A stretch of 64,000 nt of DNA, from the NCBI GenBank assembly GCA_040755155.1, contig JBFMBP010000134.1, positions 52,771 through 116,770 of the forward strand. The letters are read 5' to 3'. Position 1 is the first letter of the stretch. Each line of letters opens with the position of its first letter. The notes under the pieces are model-generated. The model ran no database searches. It had not been told where the DNA came from and saw nothing but the letters and a program-made list of their open reading frames with translations. The position numbers and the translations under genes were made by a program. Positions 8,495 through 17,740 of this stretch are shown piece after piece. The stretch comes from Candidatus Omnitrophota bacterium. Its GTDB lineage: Bacteria > Hinthialibacterota > Hinthialibacteria > Hinthialibacterales > Hinthialibacteraceae.

Positions 8495-10462
8495 ATGATC
8501 GGGCCGTGTTTTTTGATATCGTGGTCGGTTTTAGCCGCCAGCGGCGTTCCTTCTTTGTTCATGTCTCGCGAGCGGAATGCGGGACAATGGACGGCGTTTA
8601 TCATGAACGTCATCGGCTCGGCGGCGGGTTTGTACGCTTCCTTCGCGGTTTTGCTGACCAGAACGGAAATAGCTTGGAGTTTTTCTTGGACGATGCCAGG
8701 AGGACCGCTTCTGCTAACGATCGACGCTCTTTCCGCGGCATTCATGATTCCCGTCTTACTGCTATCGGCGTTGAATTCTCTTTATGGATTGGCGTATTGG
8801 AAGCAAAGCGAAAATCCGGGAAATGGCCGCCAACTGCGTTTCTACTACGGCATAATGGCCGCGGCCATGCTGGCTTTAACCGCAGCTCGTCACGGCGTCT
8901 TTTTTCTCATCGCCTGGGAAATCATGGCTTTGTCCGGTTATTTTTTGTTAACCGCGCAGGATGACGACGAGAAGGCAAGGGAAGCGGGTTGGATCTATTT
9001 CGTCGCCGCGCATTTTAGCACGCTGGTCCTATTCGCGTTTTTCGCTCTGTACGGAGCGGCGCATGGATCGTTGATTATGGAACGCATCGGCGGGGGGACG
9101 ATCGATTCTTCTACCGCCAATGCTTTATTTTTGCTGGCGTTGTTGGGTTTTGGCGTTAAAGCGGGTTTATTTCCCGTTCACGGCTGGCTGCCTCCCGCCC
9201 ATGCGAACGCTCCCAGCCATATCTCCGCCTTCTTTTCCGGCGTATTCATCAAGATGGGAGTTTATGGCGTCATACGGGCGGCTTGGATGTTTTCGGATCC
9301 GCCGGTTTGGTGGGGAATGTTGGTTCTCGCGTTGGGGATGACTTCGGGATTGTTGGGCGTAATTTACGCCATCGGACAGCACGATATCAAACGATTGCTG
9401 GCTTATCACAGCATCGAAAATATAGGAATTATTTTTCTCGGCGTAGGATTGGGATTGATCGGAATTCATTATCGGCAGAATGCCTTGGTTGCGCTGGGTT
9501 TTGCGGGAGCGGTTCTGCATGTCTGGAATCACGGATTATTCAAGTCGCTGCTTTTTTTATCCGCCGGTTCTGCGATTCATGCTGTGCATACTCGCGAAAT
9601 CGACCGACTCGGCGGACTGGCGAAACGAATGCCTTGGACTTCCCTTGGATTTCTGATTGGAGCGGCGGCCATTAGCGGATTGCCGCCCTTGAATGGTTTT
9701 GTCAGCGAACTGGCGATTTACCTTGGACTTTTTCATTCTCTTCATACTGCCGCGTCTCCTTCCCTTGGCATGGCAGTCCTGTCGATCGCGTCTCTGGCCT
9801 TTATCGGCGGATTGGCCGCCGCCTGTTTCGTCAAAGTCTATGGGATTGTCTTTTTAGGCGAGCCGCGCACTCCATCCGCGCAGCAAGCCAAGGAATCAAG
9901 TCTCTTCATGACGGTTCCACTGATGGTATTGGTTTTCTTCTGTTTCGCCATTGGTTTATTTCCCATTCTTGTTACTCCGCTGCTGGATTCCGTCGTTACT
10001 TTGTGGAGCGGAGATGTCGAACCATTGGCTAGGCTCGTCCCGTTGAAGGGACTGACTGCGATCGGCGTCGTCCTTTGTCTTGCGATTTTTACGGCGCTTC
10101 TCTATTTGAGAAAAGTACGAAATTTATTCCCCCACGAGGAGATTGGAACTTGGGATTGCGGATATGTTCGTCCCCAAGCGCGAATGCAATATACCGCCTC
10201 ATCGTTCGCGCAAATGATCGTCGACTTCTTCGGATGGATTCTTTGGCCGGTTAAAAAAGAACCCGTCCTTCGCGAACTTTTTCCGGAAGCGAGTTCTTTC
10301 CACAGCCGCGTTCCCGATGCGATTATGGATCGAGGGATTCTGCCGTTCTTTCGTATTCTTTCCAATTGGATCGAATCGTTGAAGGCGTTTCAAAGCGGGA
10401 TATTGCAGGTCTATATACTCTACATTTTTCTGACGCTGTTTATTCTCTTGATTTTTATTTGA
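8495..10462 (+). CDS. HyfB/ND5-like proton-translocating antiporter subunit
   Basis: The 655-residue product is almost wholly membrane helices and matches the Mrp-antiporter/NuoL/HyfB family in length and motifs. The conserved helix-5 glutamate (FLIAWEIMALSGY) and helix-7 lysine with its partner segment (FGVKAGLFPVHGWLPPAH) are present, as is HGLFKSLLFLSAGS. The extra C-terminal part resembles HyfB rather than NuoL. In group-4 hydrogenase and related complexes this subunit carries protons or Na+ across the inner membrane, driven by redox chemistry in the soluble arm. It is the first of six closely spaced complex genes. Confidence 0.9.
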   Translation: MIGPCFLISWSVLAASGVPSLFMSRERNAGQWTAFIMNVIGSAAGLYASFAVLLTRTEIAWSFSWTMPGGPLLLTIDALSAAFMIPVLLLSALNSLYGLAYWKQSENPGNGRQLRFYYGIMAAAMLALTAARHGVFFLIAWEIMALSGYFLLTAQDDDEKAREAGWIYFVAAHFSTLVLFAFFALYGAAHGSLIMERIGGGTIDSSTANALFLLALLGFGVKAGLFPVHGWLPPAHANAPSHISAFFSGVFIKMGVYGVIRAAWMFSDPPVWWGMLVLALGMTSGLLGVIYAIGQHDIKRLLAYHSIENIGIIFLGVGLGLIGIHYRQNALVALGFAGAVLHVWNHGLFKSLLFLSAGSAIHAVHTREIDRLGGLAKRMPWTSLGFLIGAAAISGLPPLNGFVSELAIYLGLFHSLHTAASPSLGMAVLSIASLAFIGGLAAACFVKVYGIVFLGEPRTPSAQQAKESSLFMTVPLMVLVFFCFAIGLFPILVTPLLDSVVTLWSGDVEPLARLVPLKGLTAIGVVLCLAIFTALLYLRKVRNLFPHEEIGTWDCGYVRPQARMQYTASSFAQMIVDFFGWILWPVKKEPVLRELFPEASSFHSRVPDAIMDRGILPFFRILSNWIESLKAFQSGILQVYILYIFLTLFILLIFI

Positions 10463-10479
10463 ACCAGAGGAAGCCATCG

Positions 10480-11388
10480 ATGCGAATTATGCAAATATTA
10501 CAAGCGCTTATCCTGTTAGCCGCTCCTCCTTTGGGGATTGGAATCGTCAATAAAACCAAGGCTTGGTTCGCAGGCCGGCGCGGGCCATCCCTGTTTCAAC
10601 TCTATTACGATCTGTTCAAGTTGTTTCGCAAAGGGATGGCCATCAGCAAAACGACAACCGGGATTTTTTTTATAGGCGCGGCATCATGTTTAGCGACTCC
10701 TTTGTTGGCGGGTCTGATGGTCCCATTGGGTTTTCCCTCGGCGGCGGTTTCTTTTCAAGGCGATCTATTCGTTTTCGCGTATTTGCTCGGATTGGGCCGC
10801 TTTTTGACGGCGGCGGCGGCGTTGGATACCGGCTCGTCGTTCGAAGGGATGGGCGCATCGCGCGAATTGACCTTTTCCTCACTGGGAGAACCGGCGTTTT
10901 TCTTGGGTTTCATTGTTTTAGCCATGATTACGGGTTCGATTTCCTTTACGGAAATTTTTTCGGGACTTTCGAAACCGCCGGATATGACCACCAGCGCGAT
11001 TTTGCTGCTCGCGGCCAGTTGGTTAATTGTTCTCCTGGCTGAAAACTGCCGCATTCCTTTCGACGATCCTAACACGCATTTGGAACTAACCATGATTCAC
11101 GAAGTCATGGTTCTCGATCACAGCGGCCCGGCGCTTGGTTTCATTCTCTACGGCGCGGCCATCAAATTATTCATCATGGCGTCGTTATTGGTTGACGTCA
11201 TACTCATCGTTCTGCCTGTAACGGTGTGGATTAAATGGCTGGCCTACGCAGCGGGGATTTTATTGTTATATGCCGGAATTGGCGTCATCGAATCCATCAT
11301 GGCGCGTTTGAAATTGGTTAATGTTCCCAAATTGCTGATTTCGTCCATTCTCTTGTCGGGATTCGCCGTAGTATTGCTATTGAGGTGA
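10480..11388 (+). CDS. HyfC/NuoH-like membrane anchor subunit
   Basis: This 302-residue membrane protein matches the NuoH/HyfC/HycD/EchB family, which links the redox arm to the antiporter subunits. It shows the conserved segment CRIPFDDPNTHLELTMIHE, whose acidic residues belong to the family's quinone/proton-path region. The ATG at 10480 is chosen because AGAGGAAG lies just upstream and the family N-terminus fits; an in-frame start at 10366 would overlap the previous gene. It sits 17 bp after the HyfB-like gene. Confidence 0.9.
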   Translation: MRIMQILQALILLAAPPLGIGIVNKTKAWFAGRRGPSLFQLYYDLFKLFRKGMAISKTTTGIFFIGAASCLATPLLAGLMVPLGFPSAAVSFQGDLFVFAYLLGLGRFLTAAAALDTGSSFEGMGASRELTFSSLGEPAFFLGFIVLAMITGSISFTEIFSGLSKPPDMTTSAILLLAASWLIVLLAENCRIPFDDPNTHLELTMIHEVMVLDHSGPALGFILYGAAIKLFIMASLLVDVILIVLPVTVWIKWLAYAAGILLLYAGIGVIESIMARLKLVNVPKLLISSILLSGFAVVLLLR

Positions 11389-11393
11389 AGATA

Positions 11394-12035
11394 GTGGATA
11401 TCGCAACTAAATTCTTATTGATGGTTTTGATTCTATTGAATTTTTCCGCGCTTGCCTCCAGCCGCATGAAAGCCGTTATCCGCTTGACGGCTATACAGGG
11501 CGCGGTTCTTGGTCTCCTTCTGTTATCCGTTCATCGCCATTTCGGAATCACGATTATCCTGATGTGCCTGTTAACGATAACCATTAAATCTATCATCATT
11601 CCCCATTTGTTGGATCGGGCGATGCGTGAAGTCAATATTCGGCGGGAAGTGGAACCGATCCTTGGATTCGTACCCTCTTTGGCGTTAGGAGGCGCCAGTA
11701 CGGCTTTCGCCTTCTATTTCTCCCAAGCGCTGCCTCTCGCGGATCCTCATCCTTCTTCCCTCATTCCCCCGGCTTCTATTTCCACTATATTCGCCGGATT
11801 TTTATTTTTGACGACCCGCACTAAAGCCATCAGTCAGGTCTTGGGATATTTGATTTTGGAAAACGGCATATTCGTGTTCGGTTTGCTTTTAGTGGGGAAA
11901 ATTCCCTTCATGGTGGAAATCGGCGTATTGTTGGATCTTTTCGTAGCGGTTTTCGTGATGGGAATTATTTTGAACCACATTCAACGAACCTTCTCCTCCA
12001 TCGATATGGACATTTTATCGGAGTTAAAAGAATAG
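11394..12035 (+). CDS. HyfE-like membrane subunit
   Basis: The 213-residue hydrophobic protein matches hydrogenase-4 component E, the small subunit that stands where NuoK/MrpC-type subunits stand in related complexes. The family segment ITIIIKSIIIPHLL-like (here TITIKSIIIPHLLDRAM) is clear. GTG at 11394 is preferred because GAGGTGA lies 5 nt upstream; GTG at 11385 overlaps the previous gene's stop and lacks a site. Its position between the HyfC-like and HyfF-like genes copies the hyf order. Confidence 0.85.
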   Translation: MDIATKFLLMVLILLNFSALASSRMKAVIRLTAIQGAVLGLLLLSVHRHFGITIILMCLLTITIKSIIIPHLLDRAMREVNIRREVEPILGFVPSLALGGASTAFAFYFSQALPLADPHPSSLIPPASISTIFAGFLFLTTRTKAISQVLGYLILENGIFVFGLLLVGKIPFMVEIGVLLDLFVAVFVMGIILNHIQRTFSSIDMDILSELKE

Positions 12036-12038
12036 ATC

Positions 12039-13478
12039 ATGGCGGGCATCCTGGTTTTTTTCATCCCATTTCTGGCGGCTTTTCTGGCCTATAGCATCCC
12101 CTCGAATCGCTATCGGCCTTATGTGATGCCGGCGGCGGCGTTCGGGCATCTGATGGCTGCGATAACCTTAATGCAGTCTCCCGCGCGGTTGTCGGCGGAG
12201 GAGCGTTGGCTGGAACTCGATCCGGCGGGACAGACGATCCTTATATCGATAAGCGTGTTGTTTTTTTGTTGCGCGCTCTACGCGCCGGCGTATCTATATC
12301 ATCGTCTCGAGCGGCCTAACCGGATTTTTTGCAGCTGCATGTTATTGCTGTTGTCTTTGATGTCGCTTGTCCCGTTTATTCAACATGTAGGTTTGATCTG
12401 GGTGGTCATGGAAGCGACGACTTTATGCAGCGGCCCTTTGATCTTTTTCAATCGCACCTCGCGATCCATCGAAGCGGCCTGGAAATATTTGATGATCTGT
12501 TCGGTGGGAATCGCCTTAGCCCTTTTAGGCTCATTTTTCCTAGCCTATTCGACCTTCCAAATCGAAAATTCCAATCAACTCCTGTTTCCAAAACTGGCGC
12601 AATCCGCCAGCCTCTTGTCCAAACCCTGGCTGCGCGCCGCTTTCGTCACCTTGTTGGTGGGATATGGAACCAAAATGGGCATCGCCCCCCTGCACGTCTG
12701 GAAGCCGGACGCCTACGGGGAAACGTCGGGAATCGTGGGAGCCTTGCTGGCGGGAGGATTAACCAGTTGCGCCTTTCTAGTGCTTCTGCGCATCATCCGC
12801 ATTATGTACGCCGCGGGGGAAGCGGTATGGACGAATCATATTCTCATCGTCATGGGTCTGTTATCGATGACCTTCGCCGCGGTGTTTATGTCCCGGCAGA
12901 AAGATTACAAACGAATTCTCGCCTACTCCAGCGTGGAGCATATGGGAATTCTTTTGTTGGGGGTTGGTATCGGTTCGCTGGGACTTTGGGGTTCGCTTTT
13001 TCATGTTTGGAACAATGCGCTGGGGAAAGCGGTGCTCTTTCTTTCGTCGGGCAACATCCATCGGGCGTTTGGCAGCAAAAGCACCGATTCCGTGCGCGGC
13101 GCTCTGCATCGGATTCCGGTTTCCGCTTCCCTGTTTCTTCTCGGTTTCATTGCCATTACGGGTTCGCCGCCTTTTGGACCCTTTGTAAGCGAATTCGCCA
13201 TCCTCCAGGCGGCTTTCTTTGCGAAGCAGTATAAAACCGGCGCGCTTTATCTTGCGCTGATGCTCGCCGTCTTTCTTGGAATGGGGACGACGGTTCTCTC
13301 CGTGATATTCGGCGAAGCGTCGAAACCGGTAAAGGATAACCAGTATAAAGATTCCACGTTAACGGTGGGGCCGATCATTCTGTTGTTGCTGTTGATGCTC
13401 ATAGCTGGCGTATGCTTGCCGTCTTCCTTGGGAGCGATCTTGACAAACGCCGTTGCGTTTATGGAGGTTGCGCGATGA
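12039..13478 (+). CDS. HyfF-like second antiporter-type subunit
   Basis: This 479-residue polytopic protein is a second NuoL/M/N-type antiporter homologue, closest in layout to HyfF. Conserved features include the helix-5 glutamate (WVVMEATTLCSGPL), a lysine in YGTKMGIAPLHVWKPDAYGE, and the later lysine in NNALGKAVLFLSSGN. With the HyfB-like subunit the complex has two putative ion channels. It starts 3 bp after the HyfE-like gene and overlaps the next gene by 4 bp (ATGA), indicating translational coupling. Confidence 0.88.
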   Translation: MAGILVFFIPFLAAFLAYSIPSNRYRPYVMPAAAFGHLMAAITLMQSPARLSAEERWLELDPAGQTILISISVLFFCCALYAPAYLYHRLERPNRIFCSCMLLLLSLMSLVPFIQHVGLIWVVMEATTLCSGPLIFFNRTSRSIEAAWKYLMICSVGIALALLGSFFLAYSTFQIENSNQLLFPKLAQSASLLSKPWLRAAFVTLLVGYGTKMGIAPLHVWKPDAYGETSGIVGALLAGGLTSCAFLVLLRIIRIMYAAGEAVWTNHILIVMGLLSMTFAAVFMSRQKDYKRILAYSSVEHMGILLLGVGIGSLGLWGSLFHVWNNALGKAVLFLSSGNIHRAFGSKSTDSVRGALHRIPVSASLFLLGFIAITGSPPFGPFVSEFAILQAAFFAKQYKTGALYLALMLAVFLGMGTTVLSVIFGEASKPVKDNQYKDSTLTVGPIILLLLLMLIAGVCLPSSLGAILTNAVAFMEVAR

Positions 13479-14995
13479 ACGGCTTTCAAAACGCTTTAAC
13501 GATTATGCGCAACGGAAAATCCATTCCTCTCTCGGCTATTCCATCGCTCCAATTCGAAGAATTCCGTTCCGCAATTATTAAATCGGTAAGCGAAGGCTGC
13601 CGAATATCCTCACTGTTCGCCATGCCTCCCCTCAACGGTTCCGGCGTTGATTTAGTTGCAACGATTGCAGACGACTGGAACGGCGAAATCCGGGTTGTCT
13701 TAACGAACGTTCATGGCCGATCGTTCCTTTCACTGACGCCGGAATGTCCGCAGGCGCACCTCTTCGAACGCGAAATCGCCGAACAGTATAATCTCATTCC
13801 GGAAGGCCATCCTTGGCTCAAACCGGTCCGTTTTCCCGCGAGCGCAGGTTGCGATGGGGGAAGAAACACTTCGCCTGCAATCGGCGTTATGGATTACTAT
13901 CGGATTGAAGGCGACGAGATCCATGAAGTGGCGGTAGGACCGGTTCATGCAGGCGTGATCGAACCAGGCCATTTTAGATTTCAATGCCATGGAGAAACCG
14001 TTTATCATCTGGAAATATCGTTGGGCTATCAGCATCGCGGCGTCGAGAATGCGGTCATCGGAGGACCTTATTCTATCACGCCTCATCAAATGAGTACGCT
14101 CGCAGGCGATACGACGATCGGACATTCCTGGGCCTATTGGCAAGCGGTCGAAGCCTTAAACGGCGTCCGAGTTCCTCCTCGCGCTCATGCGATTCGCGCC
14201 ATCGCCCTTGAACTGGAACGGCTGGCCAATCACGTTGGCGATCTGGGCGCATTGGCGGGCGATGTCGGCTATTTGCCCACCCAATCGTTTTGCGGACGAA
14301 TTCGCGGCGATCTCCTCAATATGACCGCCGTATTGTGCGGCAGCCGTTTTGGCCGCCAACTTCTTTGCTCGGGCGGCGTTCGTTTCGATCTCGGCAATAA
14401 CGAAATCGGCCAACTCCTCCTAAGTCTTGAGAAAGCCGAACGCGAAACCGCCCAAGCGGTGAACCTGATGTGGGACTCTCCCTCGGTAATGGGCCGTTTC
14501 GACAATACCGGAGCGGTTAGCCGCGATCTGGCCGTCCAAACGGGATTGGTCGGACCCGCGGCGAGGGCTTGCGGCTTAGAGCGCGATGTGCGCAGTACGC
14601 ACCCAACCGGAATTTTTCAATACGCCAATATCCCTATCTCCACGGCGCATTATGGGGATGTCAATTCCCGCGCTTTCGTCCGCTGGTTGGAGATTCGGCG
14701 TTCGTTGCGCTTTCTCGTCGAACACTTGCAAACCCTCTTGGAAGGTCCGATTCGAACGGATACACATCCCATCCGTCCCGGCCAATTGGCGGTATCGATG
14801 ATCGAAGGATGGCGCGGCGAAATCTGCCATGTCGCCGTCACGGGAGAAAACGGCGCTTTTCATCGATATAAAATTGTCGATCCATCGTTTCATAACTGGT
14901 TTGGTCTTGCGCTGGCGCTGCGCGGACAACCCATTTCCGATTTTCCGTTATGCAATAAAAGTTTCAATCTTTCCTATTGCGGATTCGATCTTTGA
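13475..14995 (+). CDS. HyfG/NuoCD-like large subunit lacking NiFe-ligand cysteines (Ehr type)
   Basis: The 506-residue protein fuses a NuoC-like N-terminus (about 1-165, with HLFEREIAEQYNLIPEGHPW) to a NuoD/hydrogenase large-subunit domain (about 170-506). Group-4 NiFe hydrogenases carry CxxC near the N-terminus and CxxC near the C-terminus. Here the first site reads STLAGDTTIGHSWAYWQ and the C-terminal region reads IVDPSFHNWFGLALALRG; no CxxC exists anywhere in the protein. It therefore cannot bind a normal NiFe centre. This matches the Ehr (energy-converting hydrogenase-related) group, whose substrate is unknown. It is coupled to the HyfF-like gene by a 4-bp overlap; an upstream in-frame GTG/ATG would lengthen that overlap without a better ribosome site. 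Confidence 0.88.
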   Translation: MNGFQNALTIMRNGKSIPLSAIPSLQFEEFRSAIIKSVSEGCRISSLFAMPPLNGSGVDLVATIADDWNGEIRVVLTNVHGRSFLSLTPECPQAHLFEREIAEQYNLIPEGHPWLKPVRFPASAGCDGGRNTSPAIGVMDYYRIEGDEIHEVAVGPVHAGVIEPGHFRFQCHGETVYHLEISLGYQHRGVENAVIGGPYSITPHQMSTLAGDTTIGHSWAYWQAVEALNGVRVPPRAHAIRAIALELERLANHVGDLGALAGDVGYLPTQSFCGRIRGDLLNMTAVLCGSRFGRQLLCSGGVRFDLGNNEIGQLLLSLEKAERETAQAVNLMWDSPSVMGRFDNTGAVSRDLAVQTGLVGPAARACGLERDVRSTHPTGIFQYANIPISTAHYGDVNSRAFVRWLEIRRSLRFLVEHLQTLLEGPIRTDTHPIRPGQLAVSMIEGWRGEICHVAVTGENGAFHRYKIVDPSFHNWFGLALALRGQPISDFPLCNKSFNLSYCGFDL

Positions 14996-15004
14996 GAAAA
15001 ATAT

Positions 15005-15763
15005 ATGATCAAAGCCATACTTGCTCGCTTGCAACAAGGTTACAAAACGACGGCCTATCCGGACGGACCGGCGCCTGCGTTGCCCGCCCATTTTCGTGGT
15101 TGTCCCATCGCTGATCGCTCCAACTGTCCGTCCGATTGCCGCGTTTGCGAAGAATCCTGCCCCACCCGCGCCATCGAGATCGGAGAGAATATCCAATTCG
15201 ATCTTGGACGCTGTATATTTTGCACGGATTGCGCCGACGCCTGCCCGCAGAATAACATTCAATATTCGAAGGATTACAGTCTCTCTTGCCGAAGCCGGAA
15301 AGATTTAATCGTTGCTTCTGGGAAGGAAATCGCTCTCGCCAAAGCGCTCGATGCGCATTTGCTTCGCCTCTTTGGCCGTTCGCTGAGACTTCGCCAGGTC
15401 AGCGCGGGCGGCTGCAACGCCTGCGAAGCCGATTCGAACGTATTGACTACCATCGGATGGGATATCGGACGCTTCGGCATTCAATTCGTCGCCTCGCCTC
15501 GCCATGCCGATGGTTTATTGATTACCGGCTGCGTTACGGAAAACATGCGCGAGGCTCTCGAAAAAACTTATGCGGCGACGCCTTCGCCTAAGATCGTGAT
15601 TGCCGTGGGCGCCTGCGCCATTTCCGGCGGTCCCTTCGCCGGACGCCCCCAGCAACATAATGGGATTCCTTCAACCATCCCCGTAGATGTTTACATTCCC
15701 GGCTGCCCGCCCCATCCCTTAACGATACTCGATGGACTTCTCAGAATATTGGGCCGGTTATAA
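15005..15763 (+). CDS. Fused HyfH-HyfI-like protein: 2[4Fe-4S] ferredoxin plus NuoB/small-subunit domain
   Basis: Residues about 33-88 hold two four-cysteine clusters (CPSDCRVCEESCP and CIFCTDCADACP), as in HyfH/NuoI. Residues about 125-252 are a NuoB/hydrogenase small-subunit domain with cysteine sites GGCNACE, GCVTEN, GACAISGG and PGCPPHP, enough for the proximal [4Fe-4S] cluster. In most hyf, hyc and nuo operons these are separate proteins, so one chain of 252 residues is a fusion. The electron path (ferredoxin domain to proximal cluster) stays intact although the partner large subunit lacks a NiFe site. It is the last gene of the complex operon and ends tail-to-tail with the next cluster. 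Confidence 0.87.
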   Translation: MIKAILARLQQGYKTTAYPDGPAPALPAHFRGCPIADRSNCPSDCRVCEESCPTRAIEIGENIQFDLGRCIFCTDCADACPQNNIQYSKDYSLSCRSRKDLIVASGKEIALAKALDAHLLRLFGRSLRLRQVSAGGCNACEADSNVLTTIGWDIGRFGIQFVASPRHADGLLITGCVTENMREALEKTYAATPSPKIVIAVGACAISGGPFAGRPQQHNGIPSTIPVDVYIPGCPPHPLTILDGLLRILGRL

Positions 15764-15843
15764 GAATCCGAGGAACGGAAAGCGTGAAATTTCCCTTTGA
15801 TCGCTATGGATCGTATTTCAACACTACCATTACAAACAATCAT

Positions 15844-16161
15844 TTATCCTATCTTCTGCAACCCCAACATTAGCGACCATACTCCGATGCAGGCGTTGCG
15901 GTACTTTTTCTTATTCGGCGGGATGGAGTTCTTAAAATTAGCATAATCCATATCTTCAATATACTCGGTCAACTTTTCAATTAATTCATCCGTACTGACG
16001 GAAGTTCTGTAGCGATAATCGGCTGTTTGGTCTTCGAATACGTCCGCATCGGGGAACAGTTCCTCGATATCCCCCTTGCAGCGCGCCCGAACCAAGCGGC
16101 GGCCGGGATTGTCCTTGTCGACGACGATGGATACGAACGATCGGCTCGTGAATAACCACAT
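15844..16161 (-). CDS. Small conserved protein of unknown function (MWLFT...VWSLM family)
   Basis: The 105-residue soluble protein opens MWLFTSRSFVSIV, contains LVRARCKGDIEELFPD, ADYRYRT and DYANFKNSI, and ends VWSLMLGLQ. I recall this pattern as a widespread uncharacterised family whose members start MWxFTxxGFxSxV and end near VWSVMxxLQ. ATG at 16161 is chosen because it fits that N-terminus and has AGGAGG 9 nt upstream; ATG at 16170 sits too close to that site. It is the last gene behind the sigma-54 regulator and lies 28 bp after the HIRAN/ARPP-1 gene, so it probably belongs to that operon. Confidence 0.7.
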   Translation of the reverse strand: MWLFTSRSFVSIVVDKDNPGRRLVRARCKGDIEELFPDADVFEDQTADYRYRTSVSTDELIEKLTEYIEDMDYANFKNSIPPNKKKYRNACIGVWSLMLGLQKIG

Positions 16162-16189
16162 GAAATGCATTCCTCCTGAATGTTATCGT

Positions 16190-17674
16190 TTACTCTACGG
16201 CGAACGCCGACAGGTGGCAGAGCGAATCGGAATACCAAACTCCAACCCCGGCGCAGTTTTGGTTCTGGACGATCAGCTCGTTCCCCAGGCCGATGGAGGA
16301 ATCGCAGAGCGCCAGGGAATTTCGGATGCGATCGAGAAAGGCTCGGGCCGTCTTTTGGGGGCACGCCGTCATGTCGGGATAATTGATCGCGTCCATGAAA
16401 TACGAATCGGAAAGGCGTTCCCAGCATTGATGGAAACTCTCGGAAGAATCGAAGCAGTCCATACCCACAATGCGATTGCCATTGCCAGCTAAAACGCCTA
16501 TCGCATCGCCCGGAAGAGCGAAAAGGTCTTTATATTCGCGAATTCGTTCGCTTGAACTCCGATAGGAGTCCGTGACCGATTCGGTATCCGAACGAGTATG
16601 GCGTTCTTTCAGATTCATGGCCACCTCGTCCCATACTGCCTCTTGGTCGCTGTAAGCGGCGCCTGAACTCATCCGGCACTCTCGAACGCTCTGCAGTTTG
16701 CGGCTGCGCAGTTTAGGGTGAGCGTAATGGGTGGACTGGAAGTTCTTTGTCGTAAATCGCCAACGGCCTCGCTCTACGCAACTGACGGGAATCTGCAAGG
16801 AATTCTGAGCGGCGGCTATGAGGCTGATATTCACCACCCGGTTCTGTTTGGCTCCGACCAGGATTTCTCCTTCGGGAATCAGGATCGGCTTCAATCCGCG
16901 ATTGAGAAGGATCAATTCGCCGATTCGCCCCTCTTCGGATACCTCCTTTACAATGGCTTCTCCCGATTCCAAAGCAGTTTTCAGGAGTACGTAATCGGCG
17001 CGAGCGCCGTTTTGCTTACGCAATGGAAATAGGGTGAGATTGCGGTGATGAATCGCTTTGCCTATGCTCAATTGAGACAGGGCTTCCTGAATCCGTCCGA
17101 GACGACTATCTCGTTTTTTTTGCCGTTGTTCTTCCGCCTTGCCGGAGAAAAGAGAAATCAACAGAAGGGTTTCCGGGGCGGCATTCCATTGCGCAGCCGC
17201 TCCCAATCGTTCCGCCATTCCTTGGATTGTTTCCGGAGAATCGTATCGATCCAAGGACTCATACGTAGAACGAACCAATTCATGCAAAGCTTCTCTTTCG
17301 TTATTGGGAGAAAGATTGGGGCGTAGAATATCCAGCCCTTTTTCGGATAGATAGATATTCAGCCGGAGAGGCCATCCGCGAGGCCGGTCGGTTTTGGAGA
17401 GGACGGCGCCTTCGGGTATGCATCCAGTGAGATAAATTTTTCCCTCATCCGTCAGTTTCGCCGCCCAATGGGAAATTTCTCTGGGTAGAAACCCGATCTC
17501 TTCCGATTCGCTGTTCCTTACAAGGATGGCCCAAGGATCATGAGGATTGTCGGGTTGCCGTTCAAAGCGCAATTCCTCTCCCGGTTTTCCTTCCCCCTTT
17601 GCATACGGCATGCCTTTTATCTGGCAATAGATTTCCCCTATTGCCGTTTCCGGTTGAATGAACGTTTTCTTCAT
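16190..17674 (-). CDS. HIRAN domain plus ARPP-1 (DUF6569-like) domain protein
   Basis: Residues about 12-95 form a HIRAN domain (GEELRFERQPDNPHDPWAI, then EIGFLPREIS), a fold that binds DNA 3' ends in helicases such as HLTF. Residues about 195-490 match the ARPP-1 domain: LTLFPL, a Y-LLKTALESGEAIVKEVSE strand, GEILVGAKQNRVVN and VPVSCVERGRW. ARPP-1 takes its name from association with ADP-ribosylglycohydrolase and rhodanese-phosphatase genes; its activity is not established. No signal peptide is seen, so it is cytosolic. ATG 17674 has AGGAAAGGA upstream. Its place behind a DHH/sigma-54 regulator suggests an inducible response to nucleic-acid or nucleotide damage (inference). Confidence 0.78.
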   Translation of the reverse strand: MKKTFIQPETAIGEIYCQIKGMPYAKGEGKPGEELRFERQPDNPHDPWAILVRNSESEEIGFLPREISHWAAKLTDEGKIYLTGCIPEGAVLSKTDRPRGWPLRLNIYLSEKGLDILRPNLSPNNEREALHELVRSTYESLDRYDSPETIQGMAERLGAAAQWNAAPETLLLISLFSGKAEEQRQKKRDSRLGRIQEALSQLSIGKAIHHRNLTLFPLRKQNGARADYVLLKTALESGEAIVKEVSEEGRIGELILLNRGLKPILIPEGEILVGAKQNRVVNISLIAAAQNSLQIPVSCVERGRWRFTTKNFQSTHYAHPKLRSRKLQSVRECRMSSGAAYSDQEAVWDEVAMNLKERHTRSDTESVTDSYRSSSERIREYKDLFALPGDAIGVLAGNGNRIVGMDCFDSSESFHQCWERLSDSYFMDAINYPDMTACPQKTARAFLDRIRNSLALCDSSIGLGNELIVQNQNCAGVGVWYSDSLCHLSAFAVE

Positions 17675-17740
17675 GGGAGCGTTCCTTTCCTGGATTGAAT
17701 GAAGCAATACCAAACGGAATTGGACCATCGCAATGGAATC

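Noticed and set aside
13475-14995. Calling the operon a NiFe hydrogenase
   Set aside because: Both ligand sites lack cysteine, so hydrogenase function is not supported despite the hyf-like gene order.
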